Part shown: positions 24,519 through 32,929 of the stretch, piece by piece
Layout of the letters: each line of letters starts with the position of its first letter
Numbering within the stretch: position 1 is the stretch's first letter
Source: Gimesia benthica
GTDB taxonomy: Bacteria; Planctomycetota; Planctomycetia; Planctomycetales; Planctomycetaceae
Direction of reading: 5' to 3'
NCBI RefSeq assembly: GCF_009720525.1
Contig: NZ_CP043930.1
Coordinates: 806,001 to 870,000 of the forward strand
DNA length: 64,000 bases
Notes under the pieces: generated by a model
The model's input: only the letters and a program-made list of their open reading frames with translations
What the model was told of the DNA's origin: nothing
The model's database searches: none
Position numbers and translations under genes: made by a program

Positions 24519-25112
24519 TCAGTCGGAAATCAACAGCTTTCGAGTTAATTCCCCAGGCACCGGATAAACTTTTTCGCCCGGCAGTTCCCGTTTCAGACTG
24601 CGGCTGCTCCCGACACGAATCGCATTCCACTTACGAACCCGTGGCGTCAGATCTTCAATGCCGACAATCCACTCCTCGACATATTCGCGAATGATGTGAC
24701 GACTGAGGCCCACCTGAATGCTGAAGCAGGGGAGAGCCGCACCGCGGGAACTCCGTTCCGTGTCCCATTGAATATGCACGGGCGCGGTCTGGAATTTCCG
24801 TTCCCACTCGGCTGCAGAGCGATAGACACCCCGTTCGGGAGATGTCAGCTCACCCAGTGAAAGCGCACGTTCCCAGCCGGCATGGGTGATGCGGACCGCC
24901 AGAATTCGCGTCTGTCCCGCTTTCTGTCCCCAGTGACTGCGATGCATCAGCCATAAAAACGAAGGCTTGATCCACGTCATCCGCTTAAACGAAAACGGAC
25001 GCACAAACGTCTGTGCCTCAAGCGCCGCATCCGCAATCGGGTCCGCATAGGCCTGGTACACAACGATCGTCTCGCGATCATAGTCTGCTCGTATTTCATA
25101 AAGACGGGCCAT
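24519..25112 (-). CDS. DUF4291 family protein
   Basis: 197 residues from ATG 25112 (MARLYEIRADYDRETI); a GTG four codons earlier is possible. Diagnostic strings of DUF4291: YEIRADYDRETIVVYQAYADPIADAAL, FKRMTWIKPSFLWLMHRSHWGQKAGQTRILAVRIT, VHIQWDTERSSRG and IQVGLSRHIIREYVEEWIVGIEDLT. The family is a single-domain cytoplasmic protein of unknown biochemical role, common in actinobacteria and fungi too; conserved Arg/Tyr/Trp residues suggest a nucleotide-binding pocket. It lies between the hydrolase and a VOC gene, 30 bases from the latter on the same strand. Confidence 0.8.
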   Translation of the reverse strand: MARLYEIRADYDRETIVVYQAYADPIADAALEAQTFVRPFSFKRMTWIKPSFLWLMHRSHWGQKAGQTRILAVRITHAGWERALSLGELTSPERGVYRSAAEWERKFQTAPVHIQWDTERSSRGAALPCFSIQVGLSRHIIREYVEEWIVGIEDLTPRVRKWNAIRVGSSRSLKRELPGEKVYPVPGELTRKLLISD

Positions 25113-25142
25113 CTGGTTTCTCACACCTACTTCAGACCAGGA

Positions 25143-25481
25143 TCAGGAGAGCACCACCTTCCTGCCATCCGGGTCTTGTACGACGTACACCGAATACTTG
25201 GGATGATGAGTGAAATCACAAATTTCGATCCCGGCCCGATCCAGTCTCTCCTTCAAATCTCCCTCTAGCGACAATCGGAACCCTAACCGTGTCTGATCAA
25301 CGGCTGCTCCCGGCTTGAGTGGATACAGTTCAAACACCATCTCTTCCAGCTGCGCAGCATAGTGTACCGGTCCGGTCCGATGCTGCTCTTTGTGGAATTG
25401 AAATCCCAGTTGCTCATAAAACTTTTTTGAGGCAGACAGATCCTGGCAGCGCAGCACCAGCAGATTCAGTTTGGCAGACAT
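25143..25481 (-). CDS. VOC family (glyoxalase-like) small protein
   Basis: 112 residues, starting MSAKLNLLVLRCQDLSASKKFYEQLGFQFHKEQH after TGGAG. The end YSVYVVQDPDGRKVVLS is the VOC closing strand. One metal-ligand position (His at the FHKEQH/HYAAQLEE pair, Glu in VVQDPDGR replaced by Asp context) is hard to assign, so activity is uncertain. A longer frame upstream lacks a ribosome site. Shares the family with the protein at 5756-6229 but only distantly. Unknown substrate. Confidence 0.8.
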   Translation of the reverse strand: MSAKLNLLVLRCQDLSASKKFYEQLGFQFHKEQHRTGPVHYAAQLEEMVFELYPLKPGAAVDQTRLGFRLSLEGDLKERLDRAGIEICDFTHHPKYSVYVVQDPDGRKVVLS

Positions 25482-25555
25482 GGTCACTCCAGTGAGGCAC
25501 AAGGTAGAGTAGACGCCAGTTGAGACACCACCATCCGTCAGACGTTCGCCCGAAT

Positions 25556-26062
25556 TCAGTTTTCCGAGCAAAGCCGCTCGTACAAAGCCAGCTGGCTCTG
25601 CAGCGACTGACCGGAGTTCGGGCCCACTTCATCGGGGTCGACAGTCAAGTTTCCCACACGCTGTGCCTGCAACCGTGTCAGTACCCAGCCCACCTCATCG
25701 CCAAACGGTCCCGAATCAGATTCACTCCCATCAATTTCGGGCGACAGTGAAGGGGCTTGCTGATGTTGCACCATCAACCAGGCCCCCGCTGGGACAATCG
25801 AGATCCCCGTCGGTTGCCGAATCAACTCCAGCACCACTGGCGCCAGCAACCATTCTCTGAGCAACGCCCCTACCGCCAGCCCCAGCAGACGAGTCCGCCA
25901 GTTATTTTCCTGGATGAGGGTGAGTGCCAGTCCTCGATCCAGTTCTACTCGCAGCCCACGGAAGGCATCCAGTTCTCGTTGAAAATCAACATCGCTTAGA
26001 TCCGGGTGAATCAAACATTGATAGAAATCAGAGGTTTGCTGAAACAGAATTTCCGGTGTCAT
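25556..26062 (-). CDS. Helical cytoplasmic protein, unknown
   Basis: 168 residues without a signal peptide. A helical first half (DFYQCLIHPDLSDVDFQRELDAFRGLRVELDRGLALTLIQENNWRTRLLGLAVGALLREWLLAPVVLELI) leads into a GISIVPAGAWLMVQHQQ strand and an acidic loop, then a helix ending LQSQLALYERLCSEN. The middle may be a HEAT-like or armadillo-like segment (WRTRLLGLAVGALL). No family recognised. Confidence 0.5.
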   Translation of the reverse strand: MTPEILFQQTSDFYQCLIHPDLSDVDFQRELDAFRGLRVELDRGLALTLIQENNWRTRLLGLAVGALLREWLLAPVVLELIRQPTGISIVPAGAWLMVQHQQAPSLSPEIDGSESDSGPFGDEVGWVLTRLQAQRVGNLTVDPDEVGPNSGQSLQSQLALYERLCSEN

Positions 26063-26135
26063 ATTGAGAAATCCCCTGGGGAATCCTGAAGCTGCGGTAC
26101 TTGAACTACTGAGAAGACGTCTGTCGCCATGCTGT

Positions 26136-26447
26136 TCAGAAGAAATAGGGGATGCTGGTAATGAGAATAATCAGCATCAGAATTGAAAGACAAACGAGTG
26201 CCACCAGTCCGGCGGGCCTTCCCAAAGTTCCTCCGAACCGGATGCCCCCAATCGAGAATCCGAATCCCAGTGCCATCGTGATAAAAAGTTGCCAGGGAAT
26301 TTCACCTCTAGAGATATATCCTGGACGAAAGAGCCAGATCAGGCAGAAAAGCGCCAGGACCCCTTCGCAGTTGCCCACCCAGTGTTTCCAGCGAGAGCGG
26401 GGCACAGCAGCCGTCGCTTCAGCCTGGTCAGACTCTGTTTCAGCCAT
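26136..26447 (-). CDS. Small membrane protein, tandem paralogue A
   Basis: 103 residues starting MAETESDQAEATAAVPRSRWKHWVGN; the start is uncertain because no strong ribosome site is seen. Three membrane helices: ~28-45, ~52-70 and ~78-98. The motif HWVGNCEGVLALFCLIWLF and FITMALGFGFSIGGIRFGGTLGRPAGLVAL match QWVGNGEAVLSLVCLVSLF and FVILGLGIGLSVGGIRFGSLPGYLIGILSL in the next gene, so the two are tandem duplicates. No known family. Confidence 0.55.
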   Translation of the reverse strand: MAETESDQAEATAAVPRSRWKHWVGNCEGVLALFCLIWLFRPGYISRGEIPWQLFITMALGFGFSIGGIRFGGTLGRPAGLVALVCLSILMLIILITSIPYFF

Positions 26448-26502
26448 CAAGGTAACTCGTTTTCTGTTAGTATCACTCTTTAACAACAGGAGGACAGTCA
26501 GC

Positions 26503-26850
26503 TCACACGAAATTGGTATACAGCACTAGCAGAGCCAGGATCAGCAGCTGAATCACCAGCGATAATATCCCGATCAGATAACCCGGCAGGCTCCCAAAGC
26601 GAATGCCTCCCACGCTCAGCCCGATCCCCAGCCCCAGAATCACGAACAACATCCAGGGGATCTGTGATTCCCGGGTCAGATGGCCGGGTGGGGAGCAGAA
26701 CAGAAAGAGCGAAACCAGGCAGACCAGTGACAGGACCGCTTCACCATTGCCGACCCACTGCTTGCGGATCGGGGGGAGTCCTGCCCATCTCCAGGCATTT
26801 TCATTCGGCTTCAAATCATTCATCGCTACCACACTTCCCGATCCGCTCAT
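26503..26850 (-). CDS. Small membrane protein, tandem paralogue B
   Basis: 115 residues, three membrane helices like its neighbour A, with the shared WVGNxE and SxGGIRFG motifs. It lies 8 bases from the DUF3592 gene upstream and 55 bases from A, all on one strand, so the three are probably cotranscribed. The conserved GGIRFG turn lies between the last two helices and may mark a family. Function unknown; the low copy-to-copy identity outside the motifs suggests an old duplication. Confidence 0.55.
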   Translation of the reverse strand: MSGSGSVVAMNDLKPNENAWRWAGLPPIRKQWVGNGEAVLSLVCLVSLFLFCSPPGHLTRESQIPWMLFVILGLGIGLSVGGIRFGSLPGYLIGILSLVIQLLILALLVLYTNFV

Positions 26851-26858
26851 GGATCACG

Positions 26859-27311
26859 CTATCGTCGTCTCCTGCGGGGCGGGCCATCGACGGCTTCGCT
26901 GGCCATCTGGTACAGCTTGAAGCAGCCAAACGCCATCAATCCGCAACATATCAGAAAGACCCAGACAGCAGTGCTGCTGGAATGTCCTTCCAGTCGCGAT
27001 GAGTCCTCCACGCCCGAAAGATACTGCACCGTCACCTTCGGCCCCGGTTTCGGCCAGCTGCGTGGCACATCGTCACGCTCACTGTGATGCTGACCTTCCT
27101 CATCCGTAAATGTATACTCGACCGCCAGCAGTGGTTTTCGCCGCTCAGATGTCTCAAATACATTCGTTACCGTGGCCTCTGCAGTCTGGCCCCAGATCAT
27201 GAATTTGAGTTCCTGAAACGCATAATAACCGGAGGAAATAAAGACCACTAAACCAATCAAAGCCCATTTCGCCAGTGATTTCAACTGGCGCATCTCTTCA
27301 TCGGTATCCAT
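26859..27311 (-). CDS. DUF3592-like membrane protein
   Basis: 150 residues from MDTDEEMRQLKSLAKWALIGLVVFISSGYYAF. Two helices (~13-31 and ~115-135) enclose a ~75-residue extracytoplasmic segment with the DUF3592 pattern: GQTAEATVTNVFETSERRKPLLAVEYTFTDEEGQHHSERDDVPRSW, then GPKVTVQYLSGVEDSSRLEG, ending in a Cys-containing helix and a PPRRRRR tail. DUF3592 proteins are small beta-rich membrane proteins of unknown role. The start is by family fit. Confidence 0.65.
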   Translation of the reverse strand: MDTDEEMRQLKSLAKWALIGLVVFISSGYYAFQELKFMIWGQTAEATVTNVFETSERRKPLLAVEYTFTDEEGQHHSERDDVPRSWPKPGPKVTVQYLSGVEDSSRLEGHSSSTAVWVFLICCGLMAFGCFKLYQMASEAVDGPPRRRRR

Positions 27312-27734
27312 TATCTCGGGCAGCTTTCTTCTGGAGGTGTTATCTGAAGTTGTTAATCCATAAGCAGGCTCAGAATAAACAACCACACAACACCTGTACA
27401 GAAGCAGTCAAGCAATTATCCCGGTTTCAGGGAAATTAAGCATACTCTTGAACAGATCCAGGCGGCGATGGCCTACCGGGGAGGAATCGGTAACGTAAAA
27501 CACCTGCCTTCAACGAGTTGACTCTCACTATGTAAATCGAGGTTCATCGGCCGTGGATCTTGTACAGAAGAGAACCGACATCAATCGATCTTTCTGGCGA
27601 AAGCAACACAGCAGTTGAATCCCGTTATCAACCGGCAACACATCCGGGAAGCCGCACTCACCCCAGACCGAATTTTAGTCTGCCCCCCTGAATTACCGAT
27701 ACTACTACTATTCCGCATCGAAAAGGAAAAAGAG
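27312..27734. other. Divergent promoter region, nothing else recognised
   Basis: 423 bases between the minus-strand DUF3592 gene and the plus-strand gene at 27735. No protein-like frame, tRNA or long inverted repeat was found. It should contain both promoters. Confidence 0.4.
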
Positions 27735-28289
27735 ATGACTACGCTCACCAGTTTTATCAATGACATGTTCTCAACACCGAATCCGGCTTCTGCGTCAGAC
27801 CGGCAGTATCGGATCGACCGCGCACACGCTTTGGAAATCAGTGCAGCCCGCGAATTGAACGATTCGATCCACCTCTGGTCGGCCCGGGAAGCCTCTCAGG
27901 TGGAAATCCACCGCTACGCCTCGACTGAAGAACTGGCCACGATCCTGCATCGTTTTGACAAAGCGAACGGGCAGGGGATCGCGGATGTCGTCCTGCTCCT
28001 GGATGAATCGCTGCCCGTTCAACTCGAAGACCTGCTGCACCGCCAGAACCCGGGCCGTCGCCTGACGCTGATTCCCCGCCAGGCTGCTGCCACGGATGTC
28101 TGCAACCCACTGGGGATGGCTGGCTCCCACTTCCGTCTCGACTGGGAAGCCGTCGAAGTCAGCTACTACCTGAAAGACGTCCTGACCAGCGGCGTGATCC
28201 GCCTCAACAGCAGCGAAAAACTGGCCGTCCTGCTACCGGCGAGTGAAGTCTGCACCGAACTGCTGCGAAACGAAGAACGCCTGATGTAA
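27735..28289 (+). CDS. Cytoplasmic protein of unknown function
   Basis: 184 residues starting MTTLTSFINDMFSTPNPAS, chosen because AAGGAAAAAGAG lies directly before it; the frame is open for 40 more codons upstream but without a ribosome site. No signal peptide or membrane helix. Reads as an alpha/beta protein: DRAHALEISAARELNDSIHLW, ATILHRFDKANGQGIADVVLLLDESLPVQLEDLLH, RRLTLIPRQAAATDVC, LDWEAVEVSYYLKDVLTSGVIRL. It is the only plus-strand gene in a 19-kb minus-strand stretch. No family was recognised. Confidence 0.6.
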   Translation: MTTLTSFINDMFSTPNPASASDRQYRIDRAHALEISAARELNDSIHLWSAREASQVEIHRYASTEELATILHRFDKANGQGIADVVLLLDESLPVQLEDLLHRQNPGRRLTLIPRQAAATDVCNPLGMAGSHFRLDWEAVEVSYYLKDVLTSGVIRLNSSEKLAVLLPASEVCTELLRNEERLM

Positions 28290-28314
28290 CGCTCCGCAGA
28301 TCAGACACAGTCAG

Positions 28315-29001
28315 TCACTCATGCACGTAGGCCCAATCGCCCACGCGTTCCAGTCTGCCTCCATAGCCGTGCTCCGGGTAATTCTCAAGCGGGAAATACA
28401 GCATCTGATCCCAGTTGGGGCCTCCGCTTCCGGTTGGAACAACCAGAGCCCATGCATTGCCCTGATACCGTTCCCGGGATTGAGCACCCGCATAATAGTG
28501 GTATGTTGGATAAGCCATCATGCCCGTCCCGGGAACATGCGGCAGATAATCGGGCACCAGTTGCTCCAGCGTTTCAGGAGGCGTTCCGTGATCGTCCCTG
28601 TAACGTGCAATCGCCTGAACTAGTGGCTTACTCCGTTCTGCAAATGTCGCCATCCGCTGCATTCGCACCTGCCAGCCCAATGGAATCGCAGCGAATGTTA
28701 AGGGAAGATAAATCAGTGACAGAATCAGCACCCACAGGGCATCTCGTCGCGTTCTTCTGAAACAGAGCGCCACGAGGGACACAGGTATCGCCAGCACCGC
28801 TACCGGTATTGCCAGCCCATAGAAGATGAGCAGCCAGAGAAACAGCGTTGTACCCACTGGTGTCGTCGAAACCCAATGGGCAAACGGAAAATAGACGATC
28901 ACCGACAGGACAAACAGCGTTAAGGAGATTTTCTGTTTCGTCTCCAGGTTCCAATGCTTTCTGTAAAGTATGCCGGGAATGTGCTGCATCACTTTCTTCA
29001 T
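28315..29001 (-). CDS. Four-helix membrane protein with pseudopilin-like segment
   Basis: 228 residues from MKKVMQHIPGILYRKHW. Helices at ~25-42, ~48-78 (long, VGTTLFLWLLIFYGLAIPVAVLAIPVSLVAL) and ~90-112. The C-terminal ~110 residues are exported and contain SKPLVQAIARYRDDHGTPPETLEQLVPDYLPHVPGTGMMAYPTYHYYAG, the helix-plus-turn of GspG-like pseudopilins (compare IADYREKHGVLPDTLAEIP in the gene at 3000-3650). The end GGPNWDQMLYFPLENYPEHGYGG is Tyr/Pro rich. Function unknown. Confidence 0.6.
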   Translation of the reverse strand: MKKVMQHIPGILYRKHWNLETKQKISLTLFVLSVIVYFPFAHWVSTTPVGTTLFLWLLIFYGLAIPVAVLAIPVSLVALCFRRTRRDALWVLILSLIYLPLTFAAIPLGWQVRMQRMATFAERSKPLVQAIARYRDDHGTPPETLEQLVPDYLPHVPGTGMMAYPTYHYYAGAQSRERYQGNAWALVVPTGSGGPNWDQMLYFPLENYPEHGYGGRLERVGDWAYVHE

Positions 29002-29133
29002 ACGCGTTCGAATTAATGGTGCTGAGTATCCATCGGATAACCAGAAAACTAAAGACCACATACCAATGACTCCCCAGACCGCCTCTGAAGCATTTTTACC
29101 GTCAATGGAAGAGATAACCTGTTATGACATCCC

Positions 29134-29382
29134 TTACTCTCCGCCGACTCCCTGTTCCTCCTGTTCGACTTCCTTCGCTTCTTCCACATGTGCCCCCGCA
29201 GGATTCACGATCCGGTCCAGCACGCCCAGCGCGCCGATGACGCCGCCTCCCGATCCGGAGCCCGAATCCTTCCTCTGGGAAGGATTCGCCAGATCTTTCA
29301 CAAAACTGACCAGCAGCACGATCACTAAGCAGAGAAACAAAATAATTCCCGCCAGCACAATCCAATCAATCTGCTGCATCAT
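29134..29382 (-). CDS. Short single-pass membrane protein
   Basis: 82 residues. One helix (~8-30, WIVLAGIILFLCLVIVLLVSFV), then a Ser/Gly-rich linker (KDSGSGSGGGVIGALGVLDRIVNPAGAH) and a Glu-rich tail (EEAKEVEQEEQGVGGE). The ATG overlaps the stop of the upstream gene by one base (TAATG), so translation is coupled. No family recognised. Confidence 0.5.
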   Translation of the reverse strand: MMQQIDWIVLAGIILFLCLVIVLLVSFVKDLANPSQRKDSGSGSGGGVIGALGVLDRIVNPAGAHVEEAKEVEQEEQGVGGE

Positions 29383-29747
29383 TAACCTCCAGGTCCCGCT
29401 CCAGCCAGCATCGGGGACACCTTTGATCGCAGGCCGGCACGTAGCTGAAACACCGCAACCACGAATAAAATTTTCCCCAGCAATGACAGGCCCCCAAGGA
29501 CGAATGAGGCCTGCCAGAGGTACTGATAATCATCCGGCCCCATGATCATCTCCGGTCCAAACTGCCGCATCATCAGTTGCACCACAATTGAGCCCAGTTC
29601 TGCCGACAGGGTCACCAGCAGTGCCCCCACCAGCCAGCCTTTGCCTCTGATTCCGGGCCAGCTCAGCACTCCACAGAGTGCAATCACCATCACCAGCACG
29701 ATCCCATACTGGTAAAGGTCGGCGAAAATTTTTGTCAGTTGTTCCAC
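29382..29747 (-). CDS. Three-helix membrane protein, unknown
   Basis: 121 residues. Helices at ~12-31 (YQYGIVLVMVIALCGVLSW), ~38-58 and ~83-105, with an exported loop MRQFGPEMIMGPDDYQYLWQ. Overlaps the start of the next, shorter membrane protein gene by one base. No motif of a known family. The two overlapping genes are likely one functional unit at the membrane. Confidence 0.5.
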   Translation of the reverse strand: MEQLTKIFADLYQYGIVLVMVIALCGVLSWPGIRGKGWLVGALLVTLSAELGSIVVQLMMRQFGPEMIMGPDDYQYLWQASFVLGGLSLLGKILFVVAVFQLRAGLRSKVSPMLAGAGPGG

Positions 29748-29771
29748 GCACTCACTCCTGCCCGTTGATTT

Positions 29772-30095
29772 CTACTCGTTACGATGCGCATGTGGTACAG
29801 GCGATTCCTCTGCAGAAATCGCCTGTTGCCTCCGGTTACAATAATGAATGGCTGTCAGCAAGCCGATCCCGTAAGGAATCCAGATCAGTCGATTCCACGG
29901 TTCAGATAGAAAATACAACAACAGAAGAAACAGCGAAATACTCACCCACATGACCACCGCCGTTCGAACCATAAACGCTTTCTCACGTGGGCCATTCGTA
30001 TTTTTGATACTCATCCAGGTGCCGATTCCGCCTCCCAGGATCCCCAACAGGCATCCTACAATACTTCCAATCCAAATGAGACTATTCTGCCCCAT
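29772..30095 (-). CDS. Three-helix membrane protein, unknown
   Basis: 107 residues. Helices at ~7-27 (IWIGSIVGCLLGILGGGIGTW, Gly-rich), ~45-64 and ~68-86. A short NTNGPREKAF loop lies between the first two and a HAHRNE tail ends the chain. It lies 24 bases upstream of the three-helix gene at 29382-29747, same strand. No family recognised. Confidence 0.5.
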   Translation of the reverse strand: MGQNSLIWIGSIVGCLLGILGGGIGTWMSIKNTNGPREKAFMVRTAVVMWVSISLFLLLLYFLSEPWNRLIWIPYGIGLLTAIHYCNRRQQAISAEESPVPHAHRNE

Positions 30096-30189
30096 ATCTG
30101 GCTTCCCCCGCGCAAGTAAAAAATCGATGTGGCTGGCTTTACTACAAATAGAAACGCAGCTGCAGGCTCTCTGGTTCAGACATTGTGCC

Positions 30190-30744
30190 TTAAAAATTTG
30201 GAAAAATCCGCGTCGACCAGTCTTTGATCAACAGCTCCACTTCCGGTTCCAGATTCTGGTTCGTACACTGGATCTGAAACATTTTGTTTTCTGTATGACT
30301 GCACCAGCTCAAAAGGGGTAAGGACAACAGCCAGGTCCCCAGCACGATCAAACCCTGAAGGAATTCTTTCTCGATGAAAATCCCCAGCCCCGTCCCCAGT
30401 GAGTTTCCCGTCATGAGCAAAGCGAGTATGCCGAGATACATGTGAGTCCGTAAGATCGGCTTCAGGCGTTCCATACCCTCACGATCTCCCAGAAACGGAT
30501 ATTCCCGTAAAAACTGATCCATGCGCTGTTCGTTATATAGCATGCAGAACAGCATCCCACCCATATTCAGGCAAAATACGATAAACAGATTCTGCCTGAG
30601 AACAGCAAACGGCCCCCACCGGCTTTGATGCAGGAAATACAGAAAGACAATCGTGTAAGCCAGGAGCACGACCTGTACCATCAACACCCTGATGACATGA
30701 TTCTTCCGCCGGCGTTTAGTTTTGATGATGCCCGTCGAACTCAT
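30190..30744 (-). CDS. Four-helix membrane protein, unknown
   Basis: 184 residues from an ATG preceded by GAGAGGA; the frame also allows a TTG six bases earlier that touches the upstream stop. A basic lead (TKRRRKNH) is followed by helices ~20-38, ~48-68, ~98-118 and ~125-145, then a soluble 35-residue tail. It lies right after the gene at 30747-31322 and is probably translated together with it. No family recognised. Confidence 0.5.
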   Translation of the reverse strand: MSSTGIIKTKRRRKNHVIRVLMVQVVLLAYTIVFLYFLHQSRWGPFAVLRQNLFIVFCLNMGGMLFCMLYNEQRMDQFLREYPFLGDREGMERLKPILRTHMYLGILALLMTGNSLGTGLGIFIEKEFLQGLIVLGTWLLSLPLLSWCSHTENKMFQIQCTNQNLEPEVELLIKDWSTRIFPNF

Positions 30745-30746
30745 CC

Positions 30747-31322
30747 TCAACGTCCTCTCGATTGCAACCGCTGGTCTTTCTCTGTTAATAAGGTTGCCCG
30801 CTCAGGAATATTATAGAGCCGCCACGCCGCCATCGCATCCTGTATTCCGGAAATCAGCACCAGAACCGCCATTACAACCAGAACGCCACGTAACAGAGCG
30901 GGCACGTCAGCCGGCTGATAGTAAAAGCGGCTTGGCAGGGATCGCCAGGCTCCCGCTTCCAGGCAGACCGCAGTCACCAGCGCCCCAAACAGCATCGCCA
31001 GCATGATATGCAGCACATACTCACCGCTGGGCAGTCCCCCCAGCAGCCTGCGGCTCTCCCGCTCCAGCGCAAAGTCCACAATCGAGATCAATACGTCAAC
31101 CACAAACAACAGCAGCAGACACCAGAAGAAAGCTCCCTGCATCACAAAATTAGGAATCACAACAAACAGCATTGCATAAGTCGGGCCGCGCAGGCTGTGT
31201 ACGATCAGCTCCGCCCGTGAATCGGGATGCTGGCGGATCCCATGCGAAAAGCTGTGGTACAGAGCGATATCGGTCGCCCCCAGACAGCCCAATACAAACA
31301 GGATGTAAGTCGCCACCGCCAT
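30747..31322 (-). CDS. Five-helix membrane protein, unknown
   Basis: 191 residues from ATG 31322 with AAGGAAG upstream; a GTG overlapping the SRPBCC stop codon is an alternative. Helices at ~2-20, ~45-66, ~65-85, ~103-125 and ~143-163. The segment YHSFSHGIRQHPDSRAELIVHSLRGPTYAMLFV with two His and several charged residues in the first loop is notable and typical of a planctomycete family of hypothetical proteins. Operon partner of the SRPBCC gene upstream and the four-helix gene downstream. Confidence 0.55.
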   Translation of the reverse strand: MAVATYILFVLGCLGATDIALYHSFSHGIRQHPDSRAELIVHSLRGPTYAMLFVVIPNFVMQGAFFWCLLLLFVVDVLISIVDFALERESRRLLGGLPSGEYVLHIMLAMLFGALVTAVCLEAGAWRSLPSRFYYQPADVPALLRGVLVVMAVLVLISGIQDAMAAWRLYNIPERATLLTEKDQRLQSRGR

Positions 31323-31333
31323 TTCCACTTCCT

Positions 31334-31813
31334 TCACTCAGGCCTCGAAACAGAATCCGGTACTATCCTATTCGACACCAGTTCCTGCAATGAACGCTGG
31401 CGAAAAACAAACGCAGAGTGGAGCGCATTCGCAACCAGATGCTGCGTCGCGAAACGACCACCATACTGCCAAGACAGCTGCACCTCCAGTATGTCCCGCA
31501 CCACGGTTCCCTCTTCCGTCTCCTCGAATTCATGCAGATGCGTAAACCGGTCAAACGGTCCATGAATCAGCGTCTCACCAAAACGACAGTCGGGCTCATA
31601 AACCGTATGGCGAAATCCCAAGACCACCGGCAGAAAACCTCCGACCCGCTGCTCAAACCAGGTTTCCGCTCCAGGCTGAATATGACCGGCATGACGCAGC
31701 AGTCGAAATCCAGGCCACTCCGCCAGCAACAGCCCGAGATGCGCAGGATCCTCATGAAACCGAAACAGTACGTCCCTGGAAACGGGTAGGGTCTGTTCAA
31801 AACAAAATTCCAT
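31334..31813 (-). CDS. SRPBCC (START-like) ligand-binding protein
   Basis: 159 residues starting MEFCFEQTLPVSRDVLFRFHEDPAHLG; an ATG 12 codons upstream is possible. The order of segments is that of the SRPBCC/YgjA-like family that binds hydrophobic ligands: opening strand with FEQTLPVSRDVLFRFHEDP, RHAGHIQPGAETWFEQRVG, FRHTVYEPDCRFGETLIHGPFDRFTHLHEFEET, and VVRDILEVQLSWQYGG. The HGPFxxFxHxHxFE string is characteristic of this branch, often found beside cell-division inhibitor or oxidoreductase genes. Here it heads a cluster of membrane proteins. Confidence 0.75.
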   Translation of the reverse strand: MEFCFEQTLPVSRDVLFRFHEDPAHLGLLLAEWPGFRLLRHAGHIQPGAETWFEQRVGGFLPVVLGFRHTVYEPDCRFGETLIHGPFDRFTHLHEFEETEEGTVVRDILEVQLSWQYGGRFATQHLVANALHSAFVFRQRSLQELVSNRIVPDSVSRPE

Positions 31814-32097
31814 ACCAGGTGTATTCCGTTGCTGAACGACCGCAAACATGCAGTCGCGTCAGGTTACGTTGAACTCGCGAGCTCCACCTCAACCAGCTCC
31901 TCAGTTTCCCGCGGGAGTACGACACAGGGATAGAAATAGAGAAACGACATCCCCTAGGGAACGATCACGTGAGACTCCCGCCATGCTGCACGATTCCTGG
32001 CTGTGGCAGAGAAAGAAAACGGCCTGACCACCAGACTGCCATCAGACCTGTATTCTACAAGCCAGCAGCCACATGTGCAAACATTCAGTCACGCCAG

Positions 32098-32796
32098 TCA
32101 GCCAACCTGACATTTCACAAACAGAAATCCGGGGGACGTCGACAATCTCTGATAACTGTCCGGATCGCTCTGACGCATCCGCTCGTCCGGTTGTCCTTCG
32201 CTCAAAGCGGTGATCTGAAAGCCGGCATCAATCAACGGCTGGATGATCTCTGACAACGGTCGCCGGTAATACTCCACGCGCACCGGCTGTCCCACCGTAT
32301 TCCACTCGTCGATGATTTTCTCCGTCAGAAAATAATTCCCGCTCGGGGAAAACCCGTAATCGACGAACGGATGATGGGTGGAAAAGACAAACAGCCCACC
32401 CGGTTTGAGCACGCGGCGGATCTCCGCGAGCAGGGGGGAGAAATCTTCCAGGTAATGCAGCATCAGCGGGCAGATCACGACATCATAAGTCGCGTCCGCT
32501 TCCCTCGGGAGTCCCTGTGCCAGATCCTGGGAGTAACATTGGACCGCGTCCCCCAGGCTCTGTTCGACCAGGGCTACCATCTCCGCCGATTGATCGACGG
32601 CAGTCACTTCCGCACCGCGACTGAGCAGAATTTCCGCATACACGCCCGGACCGCAGCCCAGATCGAGTACTTTCATTCCATTGAGCTCCGGCAGTAGTGC
32701 CAGCAGAGAAGGGCGGTCGTAACTCGCGTTATAGCTGTTATCGCGAATCGCCTGAGCATAGGCGGCGGCATGTTCAGAATACATCGGATTGGACAT
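32098..32796 (-). CDS. Class I SAM-dependent methyltransferase
   Basis: 232 residues from ATG 32796 (MSNPMYSEHAAAYAQAIRDN), with AGGGAG upstream. Motif I VLDLGCGPGVYAEILLSRGAEVTAVDQSAEMV (~43-74), motif II around ATYDVVICPLMLHYLEDF, and motif III IRRVLKPGGLFVFSTHHP (~126-145). The HHPFVDYG stretch after motif III and a C-terminal EYYRRPLSEIIQPLIDAGFQI cap are typical of methyltransferase type 11 acting on small molecules. Target unknown. It stands alone. Confidence 0.88.
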   Translation of the reverse strand: MSNPMYSEHAAAYAQAIRDNSYNASYDRPSLLALLPELNGMKVLDLGCGPGVYAEILLSRGAEVTAVDQSAEMVALVEQSLGDAVQCYSQDLAQGLPREADATYDVVICPLMLHYLEDFSPLLAEIRRVLKPGGLFVFSTHHPFVDYGFSPSGNYFLTEKIIDEWNTVGQPVRVEYYRRPLSEIIQPLIDAGFQITALSEGQPDERMRQSDPDSYQRLSTSPGFLFVKCQVG

Positions 32797-32870
32797 CAGA
32801 CAGGACTCCCTGCAGAAGTGAGCTGAATCACCGGGCACACGTCAATGCTGTCTTATAACAAGGCTCCGCC

Positions 32871-32900
32871 CCCGCGACAATCATCGCAGGGACGGAGTCC
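32871..32900 (-). terminator. Hairpin downstream of the beta-lactamase-fold gene
   Basis: GGCTCCG with CGGAGTCC, extended by CCCCGCGA with TCGCAGGG, forms a stem of about 14 bp with small mismatches. On the minus strand it is followed by TTGTTATAAG. It lies after the gene at 32930-34114. Confidence 0.6.
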
Positions 32901-32929
32901 GTACCAGTCCCGAATCCGGAAGCATTTTT

